64,000 nucleotides of DNA, from positions 4,245,621 to 4,309,620 of the forward strand of contig NZ_LFZW01000001.1 in the NCBI RefSeq assembly GCF_001183985.1, written 5' to 3'. Numbering within the stretch: position 1 is the stretch's first letter; each line of letters starts with the position of its first letter. Position numbers and translations under genes: made by a program. Positions 24,798 to 33,788 of this stretch are shown one piece after another. The DNA is from Peribacillus loiseleuriae. Lineage in GTDB: Bacteria; Bacillota; Bacilli; Bacillales; DSM-1321. The notes under the pieces were generated by a model. That model saw only the letters and a program-made list of their open reading frames with translations, did no database searches and was not told the DNA's origin.

Positions 24798-25240
24798 AAT
24801 ATAAATCTCCTTTTTATCGTTTTTTATATGATTGCCTCTCTTTATTCTTGATCTTAATATTGCATCGAACTCAGCTACAACATCGTTTTTCATAGCTATT
24901 CAATTTTATATAAAGGTATTGCCACAAATTTTGTCTGCACATAGCCGGTTCACCTCTTTCACTGTTTAATTCGCACTATTTTGGTATGTAAAGTATGAAA
25001 ATCGATTATTTACATAATAGATGGATACTATTTGAAAGTCAATCTGTTGTTTGAATTTTCTATAAAATTTACATTAGCAGATGATATAGATAGTACTTTT
25101 TATAATCTCTAGACACATTTAGCATTGGATTTTTATGTAGGCGAACCATAGCTGGCTTTCTAAGAGACTTTTGGAGAGTTCTAGATGTTTAGTTTTTGAG
25201 GATATTGAATTTAGTATTTTTATAAAAATTTTGAAACTAA
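24798..25240. other. Divergent intergenic region, no gene seen
   Basis: AT-rich spacer between the lipoprotein gene and the divergent flavoenzyme. I found no S-box, T-box or cysteine-operator pattern by eye. Confidence 0.4.
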
Positions 25241-25269
25241 TTGACAGTATAATTTTACAAAGTTATTAT
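25241..25269 (+). promoter_or_regulatory. Sigma-A-type promoter
   Basis: TTGACA (25241-25246), 17-base spacer, TATTAT (25264-25269). About 100 bases before the flavoenzyme start, leaving a leader of about 95 bases. Confidence 0.7.
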
Positions 25270-25371
25270 TTAAACCAATAAGAATAATATGAATTAATCT
25301 ATTTACATAGACAAATAACAAAAAAATTCGCCTTGACTACTTATCTAATGAAAACTAGCAGGAGGGAAAAC

Positions 25372-26556
25372 GTGATTAACTTATTTACCAAAACTGACTT
25401 TCAACACAAATGGTTACAAAAACTACATAACAAAGAGGCAACGTTTAAAAGTAAATCTTCACAAATTGATGAATTGGCGATGTTTCCAAAAGAAAATATT
25501 CAAGATTTAGTGAATATGGGGTACACAAGTCTTTCACTGCCAAAAGCATACGGAGGAGAAGGTATAACTGTTTATGACATGATACTTTTCCAGGAAACAT
25601 TGGCTAGTTTTGATGCGACCACAGGGCTATCCATTGGCTGGAATCTTGGAGCTATAGGAGAACTTTTCGAGAAGAAGCTTTGGAGTGAAAAGAACTTATC
25701 CTTCTTTGCAGAGGAAATACTGAACGGTGCATTAGTGAATCGTTCTGTGACAGAATCACAAACAGGAAGCCCAACTAGAGGGGGCAGGCCTGGAACAAAT
25801 GCAGTCAAAAAAGATGGATCTTGGATTATTACAGGTCGGAAAACGTTCACTACTATGTCTCCAGTATTAACGTATTTTCTAGTATCTGCATGGATTGAAG
25901 AGAAGCAACAGGTTGGTTTTTTTCTCCTACATAAAGATGTAGCAGGACTAACCATTGATGAAACATGGGACGTAATTTCTATGAGGGGGACAGGTAGCCA
26001 TGATCTTGTTCTTCAAAATGTGAAAGTCGATGACGCCAAACTTGTTGAGCTTCCTGAAACCCCAAGTGGTGGCCCAATCAATGGTTGGATTCTGCACATT
26101 CCGGCATGTTATCTTGGAATTGCACAAGCCGCTCGGGACTATGCTGTACATTTTGCCAAATCTCATTCGCCAAATAGCTTAAACGGACCAATTAGCCAAT
26201 TGCCTAATGTCCAACAACTTTTAGGGGAAATTGATCTAGAACTAATGAAAGCAAGGCATTTTTTATACAGCGTTGCAGAGGCTTATGATGATTGCGCACG
26301 AAGAGTTCATCTCACAAATGAACTTGGAGCAGCCAAACACATTGTTACAAATTCAGCCTTAACAATTGTCGATAAAGCTATGCGAATTGTCGGTGCAAAA
26401 AGCCTTCAACGTAACAATCCTCTACAAAGATACTATCGAGACGTAAGAGCTGGTCTACACAATCCGCCTATGGATGACGCAACAATAAAAAAATTAGCTT
26501 TAACGGCTATTGAACAAGATCAAGCTAATCTTCTTCATCATGTACCATCAAAATGA
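25372..26556 (+). CDS. Acyl-CoA dehydrogenase-fold flavoprotein (SfnB/DszC-like)
   Basis: 394 residues from the GTG at 25372, directly behind AGGAGG (25360-25365); the open frame extends 13 codons further but without a ribosome site. Acyl-CoA dehydrogenase fold: helical N-domain (LVNMGYTSLSLPKAYGGEGI), beta domain with FAD contacts (VTESQTGSPTRGGRPGTNA, WIITGRKTFTTMSP), C-terminal helical domain (RIVGAKSLQRNNPLQRYYRD). The RYYRDVRAGLHNPP ending is typical of ACAD-like sulfur-acquisition oxidoreductases rather than beta-oxidation enzymes. Divergent from a cystine-type importer, which supports a role in using an organosulfur compound. Confidence 0.78.
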   Translation: MINLFTKTDFQHKWLQKLHNKEATFKSKSSQIDELAMFPKENIQDLVNMGYTSLSLPKAYGGEGITVYDMILFQETLASFDATTGLSIGWNLGAIGELFEKKLWSEKNLSFFAEEILNGALVNRSVTESQTGSPTRGGRPGTNAVKKDGSWIITGRKTFTTMSPVLTYFLVSAWIEEKQQVGFFLLHKDVAGLTIDETWDVISMRGTGSHDLVLQNVKVDDAKLVELPETPSGGPINGWILHIPACYLGIAQAARDYAVHFAKSHSPNSLNGPISQLPNVQQLLGEIDLELMKARHFLYSVAEAYDDCARRVHLTNELGAAKHIVTNSALTIVDKAMRIVGAKSLQRNNPLQRYYRDVRAGLHNPPMDDATIKKLALTAIEQDQANLLHHVPSK

Positions 26557-26688
26557 CTAATAGAAGAGTCTGGTTTCGGTTTCAGGATTGCTTTGCAATT
26601 TGAGACACAGGCTCTTTATTATGGATTGGTCAACCTCCAATTTGTTGTATAATAAACTTCAAAACGCATATGGATTGTGAGGGATTTT

Positions 26689-26847
26689 ATGAACAATAGG
26701 CAAAGATCTACACTCGCTCTCTTTCTTAGTCTGCTGTCACTCGCATGCTTTGGTTTGGTTTGGTTGCTTTCTTTGTCAGGAATCAACGAATTGAGGCGTT
26801 TGATCAGACCCAGAATCAGCATGGTGGAGAGTTCTGCATTCACCTGA
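26689..26847 (+). CDS. 52-residue hydrophobic peptide, possibly truncated gene
   Basis: ATG with GAGGG 6 bases upstream and a plausible promoter (TATAAT at 26647-26652). One membrane segment (LALFLSLLSLACFGLVWLLS) followed by SGINELRRLIRP. The start resembles the first helix of PAP2-type membrane phosphatases, but nothing more follows, so it is either a small membrane peptide or a 3'-truncated remnant. Confidence 0.35.
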   Translation: MNNRQRSTLALFLSLLSLACFGLVWLLSLSGINELRRLIRPRISMVESSAFT

Positions 26848-26868
26848 CTCGTTTACACAATAAGAAAA

Positions 26869-26897
26869 GGCTATCATAATGACAGCCATGTTTTTTT
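26869..26897 (+). terminator. Rho-independent terminator
   Basis: GGCTATCAT-AATGACAGCC hairpin followed by a run of seven to eight Ts. Confidence 0.75.
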
Positions 26898-26910
26898 ACT
26901 CAAGCATTCG

Positions 26911-27120
26911 TTACTTGAATATTTTATTTTTCTTTAATACAAATAGTTCTCTTATAAAAGACCCTACACCTGCTGAACATCCTATAACAGCAATTAGCAT
27001 TATACTCCTAACAAAAGTCAATGGCGAAAAAACAACTTGTATACTTCCCATTATGATTAATATTCCTAGGAGAATGCATCCAGTAATTAGGTGTTGTTTA
27101 ACTGTTTTATTTTTATTCAC
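26911..27120 (-). CDS. Small two-helix membrane protein, unknown function
   Basis: About 69 residues. I prefer the GTG at 27120, with GGGGAGG 8-10 bases upstream, over that at 27129, which would sit on its own ribosome site. Two hydrophobic segments (ITGCILLGILIIMGSIQVVF and SIMLIAVIGCSAGVGSFI) and a basic C-terminus. No family recognised. Confidence 0.5.
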   Translation of the reverse strand: MNKNKTVKQHLITGCILLGILIIMGSIQVVFSPLTFVRSIMLIAVIGCSAGVGSFIRELFVLKKNKIFK

Positions 27121-27290
27121 CTTATCCACCTCCCCTACATTTTATAACATAAATTACAATAATCTTATTAAGCTTTTTGCTGCTTTATGTAAAGAAGCAA
27201 TGATCCCCCGTTGTTGTTCGTGCTTTATTTATTTTTCAAAAATATTCTCCTAATAAATACTCTTCAAATAAGTGTATATTTTTTTGTTGG

Positions 27291-28909
27291 ATACAAATGT
27301 TATTAGCCACACCGGTACAATTTATTATCGGGAAACAGTTCTATGTCGGTGCATACAAAGCATTACGTAACGGTAGTGCTAATATGGACGTACTCGCTGT
27401 CATGGGTAGTACGTCGGCTTTCTAATTCTACAGTGTGTGTATCAAACGATTGTTACGAGTAGATCACATCACGGGTCCACACTTGTACTTTGAAACAAGT
27501 GCGGTACTGATTACGCTGATTATTTTAGGTAAGTTATTTGAAGCAAAAGCAAAAGGTCGTTCATCAGAAGCAATTAAAAAATTAATGGGTTTACAAGCGA
27601 AAACAGCGATTGTGGTGCGCGACGGTGTTGAAAATGAAATTCCATTAGAAGAAGTCGTGATTGGTGACATAATTTTAGTGAAACCAGGTGAAAAAATACC
27701 GGTTGACGGTGAAGTACTAGAAGGAAATACAGCCATTGATGAATCGATGTTAACAAGGGAAAGTCTTCCGGTTGATAAAAAGCAAGGTGACGTTTTATTC
27801 AAATGAAAGCTACGAAAGTTGGACGCGATACAGCGTTAGCACAAATTATTAAAGTAGTTGAAGATACGCAAGCAAGGTTCAAAAGCGCCATTCCAGCGTT
27901 TAGCAGACAAGATTTTAGGTGTTTTCGTACCATTCGTTGTAGGGATCGCGATTGCCACATTCCTTGTTTGGTTTTTATGGGTTCAACCAGGTGAATTTAC
28001 GCCAGCGTTAGAAGTGTTAATTTCGGTACTTGTTATTGCAAGCCCATGTGCGCTTGGGCTTGCAACACCAACGTCTATTATGGCGGGCTCTGGTCGTGCA
28101 GCTGAATTTGGTATTTTATTCAAAGGTGGCGAGCACTTAGAGCAGACACAAAGTATTAATACAGTTGTTGTTGATAAAACGGGTACAGTGATACATGATA
28201 AACCAGTGTTAACAGATGTTGTCGTGGCAAATGGGCAAGACAAGGAACGTTTCTTATCACTAATCGGTGCAGCAGAGAAACAATCAGAGCACCCTTTAGC
28301 AGAAGCAATTGTTCAAGGTATTCAAGATAAAGGAATTGAACTAGGTAATGTCCAATTTTTCGAAGCGATTCCTAGTTACGGTGTACAAGCAACGGTTTCT
28401 GGTCAATGTGTGGGCATTGGTACACGTAAATTAATGCAACAATATGGTATCGATGTTTCAAACGTTTTACCAACAATGGAACTACTAGAATAAAATGGTA
28501 AAACGGCGATTAATGGACAATACGCAGGTTTAGTGGCCGTCGTAGATACAATTAAATACACATCGAAAGAAGCCGTCCGTCGTCTGCAAAATATGGGCAT
28601 TTCGGTCATTATGATGACAGGTGATAACAAACGTACCGCAAAAGCGATTGGTCAAGAAGTTGCGATGGGAGCTGCCGCTATTACACTGATTCGCGGCGAT
28701 TTAAACAGTATTGCAAATGCAATCATTATGAGTCGTAAAACAATGCACAACATCAAACAAAACTGATTCTGGGCATTTGCATATCACACAATTGGTATTC
28801 CAATCGCAGCTGTAGGACTTCTAGCTCCTTGGGTTGCAGATGCTGCAATGGCATTCAGTTCGGTATCCGTTATATTAAATGCACTGCGATTACAACGAGT
28901 GAAGTTATA
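27291..28909 (+). pseudogene. copA: Degenerate copper-type P1B-ATPase (CopA)
   Basis: Reading across frames recovers most of a Cop[35 protein letters not shown](stop), [20 protein letters not shown], the A-domain TxES-type loop as LTRES, the P-domain DKTGT, and the last helices [20 protein letters not shown]. Damage is multiple: no N-terminal metal-binding domain, at least three frame breaks or in-frame stops (near 27425, 27805-27890, 28492, 28765), the metal-site CPC changed to SPC (IASPCALG), and deletion of the GDGINDAPAL hinge between GQEV and AMGAAAITL. Not functional. Confidence 0.92.
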
Positions 28910-28918
28910 AAAGAATAT

Positions 28919-28964
28919 GAAATAGAGTTGGTTCAAGGTTTATTTGATCCAACTCTATTTTTGC
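28919..28964 (+). terminator. Rho-independent terminator
   Basis: AAATAGAGTTGG and CCAACTCTATTT are perfect 12-bp arms, followed by TTTTTG. Lies just after the copA relic and was probably its terminator. Confidence 0.88.
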
Positions 28965-29142
28965 TTTGTATTTGTTTCTTTTTGAACTTACTTAATTTTC
29001 ATGGGAGTGAAAAGGAGCCTCTACTTTTTGTAGGAACGCACTTATTTCAAAAAAGTTATTAGGATCATTTACAATTTGATCATTTAGGGTTCATGAACAT
29101 TGACTATATCCAGATTAAAGTCGAATAGTGTGAAATTTGAGA

Positions 29143-29877
29143 TTAACGAAACTGATTAATATAGAATTTAACCTGATCAGTTCGATAATAGGTTTTAAAA
29201 TACTCCAACTGGACAATCGATTCATCTGGTAATTGAGCTTTCACTTGTCCTTCAAACATGATTAAAGGGACCCCTTCATTTATTCCTAATTTTTTCGAAT
29301 TATCCAAATCAGAAAGGACAGCTTCAAAGCTTCTTACTGCATCAATAATTTTAATGTTGTATGTTTCTTTGAGTACTTTGTATAGTGATTCCTTTTCAAA
29401 GTCATATTTCTCAATTCCTTTTACATATTGATATGGAATATAACTTTTTGTTACGTTAACAGGAGATTCATTTCCATACATAACTCTTTCAATATGAAAT
29501 ACATTTCCTTCTTGAAGCAAATTTAAATTACTTCTTAATGTTGGAGTAGCAGACTTTATTTCTTGTTTTAGTAATACATACTGTGATGACAATCCCATTC
29601 GATTCATATCTTCAGTACAACTGGACAAATTAACTAGACCCTGCTCGATCTTTCTACCATCTACAAAAGTTCCCTTGCCATGTACTCTATAGAGATACCC
29701 TTCATTTACCAAATCATCCAATGCTTTCCTAACCGTAGTACGGCTTAAATTATATTTTTCCGTCAGCATCGGTTCTGATGGTATTGCATCATTTACTTTT
29801 AGCTCTTTCTCATCAATTAATTTAATTATCTTTTCTTTTAATTGTAAATATAGTGGTACATTATTGTTAGTATAGAT
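29143..29877 (-). CDS. GntR/HutC-family regulator with UTRA domain, non-canonical start
   Basis: Winged-helix GntR domain (LTEKYNLSRTTVRKALDDLV, GYLYRVHGKGTFV) followed by a UTRA ligand-binding domain ending IVQLEYFKTYYRTDQVKF. The first ATG (29769) leaves out the conserved NVPLYLQLKEKIIKLID helix, which is encoded in frame upstream. Between an in-frame TGA (29893-29895) and that helix there is no ATG, GTG or TTG, only ATC codons at 29883 and 29877 behind AAAGGAG. With an ATC start at 29877 the length is 244, normal for the family. Either a rare start codon is used or the gene is damaged. Sits downstream of the nucleoside-type operon and probably regulates it. Confidence 0.75.
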   Translation of the reverse strand: MYTNNNVPLYLQLKEKIIKLIDEKELKVNDAIPSEPMLTEKYNLSRTTVRKALDDLVNEGYLYRVHGKGTFVDGRKIEQGLVNLSSCTEDMNRMGLSSQYVLLKQEIKSATPTLRSNLNLLQEGNVFHIERVMYGNESPVNVTKSYIPYQYVKGIEKYDFEKESLYKVLKETYNIKIIDAVRSFEAVLSDLDNSKKLGINEGVPLIMFEGQVKAQLPDESIVQLEYFKTYYRTDQVKFYINQFR

Positions 29878-29927
29878 TCTGATTAACTCCTTTCACTTTA
29901 TCATTTTAAAATGCCAGTATTTATCTA

Positions 29928-29954
29928 GTTAACGAGTTGTCCCTACAAGTTAAC
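29928..29954. promoter_or_regulatory. Palindrome upstream of gntR, candidate operator
   Basis: GTTAAC...TTGT-cccT-ACAAGTTAAC is a near-palindrome 50-75 bases before the GntR reading frame. Its half ACAAGTTAA recurs in the promoter of the ten-gene operon (39961-39969). Confidence 0.4.
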
Positions 29955-30297
29955 ATACCATATAAAATAGAAACAAAATACAAATTTTTTTTAGAATCCG
30001 GGTTGGAGATGGCTACAGAACATCTACAAAAAATTTTCTTAGGCTGTGTTAATAACGTACTATTGATTAATACAGCAACTCTGAAATTTATCATATAAAT
30101 ATCACATACTTTATTAATTAATTCGTATAATACCATGACAAATTTCCGCACAAAAACTGATAAGCAGAGCTAAATTATTTAAATAAAACTATCAAGAATG
30201 CATATTAATAAAAGGTTTATTAAAAATTAAAAAGTCCAATACCACAAAATATTATGATATTGAACTTATCAATGAATTTTTTGGAGTCGAGCGGAAA
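29955..30297. other. Intergenic stretch between gntR and the operon end
   Basis: AT-rich, no gene or clear terminator seen. Confidence 0.4.
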
Positions 30298-31035
30298 TTA
30301 CTTATTAGCGCACGAAATATTTGTTGCTACTTTCAATTCACTTATAAAGCGAACTAGCTCTACGGGGTCATCTTGTTTTTTCAAGACTGCACTCCCTATA
30401 AAAGCAGCATCTCCTCCTGATGCTGAGACCAATCTTACATCTTCTTGTGTAGAAACTCCTACTCCACAGTATATAGGTTGATCAATACCAATTTCACGTA
30501 GATAATTAATGCATTCTTTCAATGTATCACACCCATTTTTTTCCACACCAACTGATTTTGCTTGCAGGTAGATAAATCCATTAGAATTCCGAGCAAGTTC
30601 AATTTCATCCGCTGGTAAATGAAATTGAATATAACTAGATACTCGAATTCCATTTTTCATTAAAATATTTTTCACATCATTATTTTCAGGGCCTGCTAAA
30701 ATTATATCTTTTGTATTATTATCCAAGCAATATTTTATAAACTTCTCTACACCAATAGCTATTAGGGTATGCTCATACAGAACTATGAGGACTCCCTTTT
30801 CTGGATATTTTTTTCGGATTGTCGAGATTGTACCAAGATAGTGATCATAATTTTGATCCTGTTCAAAAGCCTTGGACATACGTCCCCCGATAAACTCATT
30901 ATCTAAAAATGGATTATCAGTTGGTATATCCACCTCAATTATGTCACAACCACCTTCGACATATAGATCAGCAGTTTCCATTGTTTTCTCTAATGATGGA
31001 TAGCCGTTCGACAGATAACAAATAAGTTTAGCCAT
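30298..31035 (-). CDS. TrpA-like TIM-barrel protein (no partner TrpB)
   Basis: 245 residues, close to tryptophan synthase alpha (about 260-270) in plan. The catalytic pair Glu49/Asp60 of TrpA is matched by Glu34 (DIIEVDIP) and Asp45 (NPFLDNEF), with the same spacing of 11. The phosphate-binding loops are also kept: KSVGVEKNG for the SGVTG loop, GVGVSTQED for GFGIS, and FIGSAVLK for GSAIV. The indole-site residues differ and no trpB is near, so it is probably a lyase or isomerase on another phosphorylated substrate, by analogy a retro-aldol step. Last gene of the ten-gene operon, 6 bases after the alcohol dehydrogenase gene. Confidence 0.78.
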   Translation of the reverse strand: MAKLICYLSNGYPSLEKTMETADLYVEGGCDIIEVDIPTDNPFLDNEFIGGRMSKAFEQDQNYDHYLGTISTIRKKYPEKGVLIVLYEHTLIAIGVEKFIKYCLDNNTKDIILAGPENNDVKNILMKNGIRVSSYIQFHLPADEIELARNSNGFIYLQAKSVGVEKNGCDTLKECINYLREIGIDQPIYCGVGVSTQEDVRLVSASGGDAAFIGSAVLKKQDDPVELVRFISELKVATNISCANK

Positions 31036-31041
31036 AATTTA

Positions 31042-32214
31042 TTACTGCCCCCTTTCAACACCAAAGTAAATAAGTCTGATTTGTCGTTTAAATTCATTAA
31101 CATCTGGAATTAGAGGGTTTGTTTTGGTACAACCGTCTTTACTTGCTAATTCAGCAAGCTCTTGAATAGAAGATTCAAAGTCGTTGTCGCGCTGGATAAC
31201 CGTCATTAAATTTGAAGGAATTCCAATTTTTTTGTTTAATTCACGAATTGCATTCGCCAAATTATCTGCCCCAATTTTTGAAGCAAAATCGTTATAAATA
31301 CGAGAAGTATTAGGATCCTGTGAATTAAATTCAATGATATAAGGTAATATTATCGCATTAGCTAGTCCATGAGGCACCCCAAATTTCCCACCTACTGCAT
31401 GTGCGATACTATGTACAATACCTAAAGAAACATTAGTAAAGGCCATACCTGCTAAACAGGAGGCAAGTAACATCTTTTCTCTAGCTTCTATATCACTTCC
31501 ATCTTCGTAAGCCCGAGGTAAATACTCAAATACTTCAAGTGCTGATCTTTCAGCCAATGTATCTGCAATAATATTTGCGCGACGTGATACAAGTGCCTCC
31601 AAAGCATGTGTCAACACATCCATTCCTGTCGCAGCTGTAAATTCAGGAGGCATAGAAGTAGTAATACCTGGTTCCAAAATAGCGATATCAGGCATCATTT
31701 CCATATCACCAATTCCATGTTTCACGTGTGTTTCTGTATCAGTAATTACAACTGAACGGCTCACTTCACTTCCCGTTCCGCTAGAAGTAGGGATACAGAC
31801 CATCTTTGCCTTTTTTCGTAAAGGCGGAATTGGATTTGGAGGTGAAATTTGCTCCAATGTTTTTAGTTCAGGATGCTCATAAAATACCCACATTGCTTTC
31901 GCTGCATCCATTACGGACCCACCACCTACTGCGATGATCCAGTCTGGTTTAAATTCCATCATTTGCTGTGCCCCTTTTAGCACTGTATTAAAAGATGGAT
32001 CAGGTTCAACGTTAGTAAATACATCTATCTTAAATTCAGCAATTTTTAAATAATCCTCAATTTTTTTAAAATACTCTGTCTTCTTAATAGAGCCTCCACC
32101 AAGCACAATAAATGCTTTTTTGTGTGTCCCTTTTAATTGAGTTAAATACTCTAATGAATTTTCCCCAAAAATAAGGTGTTCGCCTGCTAATTTCATTGGT
32201 CTCATTGGTAACAT
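31042..32214 (-). CDS. Iron-containing (group III) alcohol dehydrogenase
   Basis: 390 residues. NAD-binding GGGSVMDAAKAMW, PTSSGTGSEVSRSVVIT, then metal ligands Asp and His in GMDVLTHALEALVS and His, His in GIVHSIAHAVGGKFGVPHG. Typical Fe-ADH family (lactaldehyde/1,3-propanediol/butanol type). Oxidises an alcohol or reduces an aldehyde with NAD(P)H. Within this operon it would handle an aldehyde or alcohol made from the imported compound. ATG at 32214; a later ATG (MKLAGEHL) is also possible. Confidence 0.9.
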   Translation of the reverse strand: MLPMRPMKLAGEHLIFGENSLEYLTQLKGTHKKAFIVLGGGSIKKTEYFKKIEDYLKIAEFKIDVFTNVEPDPSFNTVLKGAQQMMEFKPDWIIAVGGGSVMDAAKAMWVFYEHPELKTLEQISPPNPIPPLRKKAKMVCIPTSSGTGSEVSRSVVITDTETHVKHGIGDMEMMPDIAILEPGITTSMPPEFTAATGMDVLTHALEALVSRRANIIADTLAERSALEVFEYLPRAYEDGSDIEAREKMLLASCLAGMAFTNVSLGIVHSIAHAVGGKFGVPHGLANAIILPYIIEFNSQDPNTSRIYNDFASKIGADNLANAIRELNKKIGIPSNLMTVIQRDNDFESSIQELAELASKDGCTKTNPLIPDVNEFKRQIRLIYFGVERGQ

Positions 32215-32236
32215 ACGTTCTAACAGTCCTTCCCTA

Positions 32237-33025
32237 TCATATATTTTCTACTAAACTCTTTACTTTCTCTATATCTACTAATGAAGTGGGATCACTTGTA
32301 CTTTTTAAACTAGAACCGACAATTACGCCGTCTGCAATTACTAATTGTTCCTTAATATTTTTTGATGATACACCACTTCCGATAATAACTGGACAATCCA
32401 CAACTGCTTTTACCCGTTTAACTGTATCGATAGGTGTTTCTCCACCTGTATGTGAACCTGTTACAATAATGGCGTCCGCCATACAACTCACAGCTACCTT
32501 AGCAGACTCTTCAATAGGAATATTCGGTATAAGCATATGTGTATGCTTCACTTGGATATCAGCCAATATAGCCACATGCTCTGCGCCTATTGCTTTGCGG
32601 TATGCCAATGCGTCAGCGGAACATGGCTCCATAATCCCATTAAAACTTTCGACAGTGTCAACAAAAACAGCCAACCGCACAAAATCAGCTTGAATTGCCA
32701 ATGCAATACTAAGTGCAGCTTTATAGTCACAAAAAGCAGCGTCAATTCCAATCTGTAGATCTGTTTGTTGCTTAATTATAGACGATACAGCTGCCATAGT
32801 AGCGACTTGCTCTATTTCAAGATTTTTCTTAAAAGGCATATCTCCGAAATTTTCAATCATTAACGCGTTTACACCACCTTCTTCAAGTGTACGCGCATCC
32901 TTTAATGCTTGATTATAAATCCCTGGGATATCATTGGAGTATAATGGGGTACCCGGAAGTGGCAGTAAATGAACCATCCCAATAACCACTTTTTTTTCAT
33001 CAAATAAATTATTAAATGCTTTCAT
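32237..33025 (-). CDS. BtpA/SgcQ-family TIM-barrel protein
   Basis: 262 residues from the ATG at 33025 (MKAFNNLFDEKKVVIG), with AGGAGG 12 bases upstream inside the preceding gene's end. Family signatures: VIGMVHLLPLPGTPLY near the N-terminus, ALMIENFGDMPF, ADIQVKHTH, VTGSHTGGETPID and VIIGSGVSS..GVIVGSSLK, the last two being phosphate-binding loops of the ribulose-phosphate-binding-barrel type. BtpA/SgcQ proteins have no firmly assigned reaction. An isomerase or aldolase role on a sugar phosphate is inferred from the fold and neighbours. Confidence 0.85.
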   Translation of the reverse strand: MKAFNNLFDEKKVVIGMVHLLPLPGTPLYSNDIPGIYNQALKDARTLEEGGVNALMIENFGDMPFKKNLEIEQVATMAAVSSIIKQQTDLQIGIDAAFCDYKAALSIALAIQADFVRLAVFVDTVESFNGIMEPCSADALAYRKAIGAEHVAILADIQVKHTHMLIPNIPIEESAKVAVSCMADAIIVTGSHTGGETPIDTVKRVKAVVDCPVIIGSGVSSKNIKEQLVIADGVIVGSSLKSTSDPTSLVDIEKVKSLVENI

Positions 33026-33788
33026 TGTTTTTAATATCCTCCTTATGGAATAATACCAATCCGTCAAGTACAATTTTTGCAAGCATTGCTTCTTCTTTTA
33101 TTCGTAGATTTGATTCCATCATTTCTTTTAAATTATCCAGGACTGTTGCAAGTGTAACTACACAACCGCGAATATTCATCAAGTTAGATAACGTTAGTAC
33201 TACACCGGACTCCATATCAATTCCAGAAATATTGTATTTATGCAACTCTGAAATACCTTGTGGAACATCACGCTCCATTTGACGTGATAACCTTGATTCT
33301 TTCATCTCTGTGTAATAGCCATCCATACTGCATACAATCCCATTTTCATATTCTCTTTCATTATCCAGCACACTCTGATTCATGCAGGAGACCAAATCAT
33401 GATCAGCTACTGCTGGAAACGATGAATCTACATACGTATGACTCGTTGCTTCTTTCCTCATTGCGGCCTTAGGGATGATATATTGGCCTAGGTTTGATTT
33501 CAACCCCATTACTGTACCGAGTCTGACAGCTACTTCCATTCCACACTCGTACATTTCTTCAAGAGCAATTGCTGCGGATGGTCCTCCGATTCCAGTGGAA
33601 GTAACAGTCACGCGTACTCCTTTATAAAAACCTGTGTAAGTATGGTATTCACGATTAATAGAAACCTTCTCCACATCTTCCATTAATGTTATGATTTTCT
33701 CAACACGTCTTGGATCGCCTGAAAAGATAACATATTTTGCAATATCCTTTTTAGTTGATTGTAAATAAAGCGTACTTTCTAATTTCAT
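33012..33788 (-). CDS. Nucleoside phosphorylase (uridine phosphorylase/PNP-I family)
   Basis: 258 residues. Phosphate site SGDPRRVEKI and RLGTVMGL, TSTGIGGPSAAIALEEM, and the ribose-binding SGIDMESGVVL (the family's EMES/EMEsA motif as DMES). Cleaves a nucleoside with phosphate to base and ribose-1-phosphate; the base is unknown. The start directly abuts the PfkB stop, whose last codons provide AGGAGG. Confidence 0.88.
   Translation of the reverse strand: MKLESTLYLQSTKKDIAKYVIFSGDPRRVEKIITLMEDVEKVSINREYHTYTGFYKGVRVTVTSTGIGGPSAAIALEEMYECGMEVAVRLGTVMGLKSNLGQYIIPKAAMRKEATSHTYVDSSFPAVADHDLVSCMNQSVLDNEREYENGIVCSMDGYYTEMKESRLSRQMERDVPQGISELHKYNISGIDMESGVVLTLSNLMNIRGCVVTLATVLDNLKEMMESNLRIKEEAMLAKIVLDGLVLFHKEDIKNNESI

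Noticed and set aside
30298-31035. True tryptophan synthase alpha subunit (trpA).
   Set aside because: No trpB or other trp genes nearby, the indole-pocket region differs, and the operon is built around a nucleoside-type importer.
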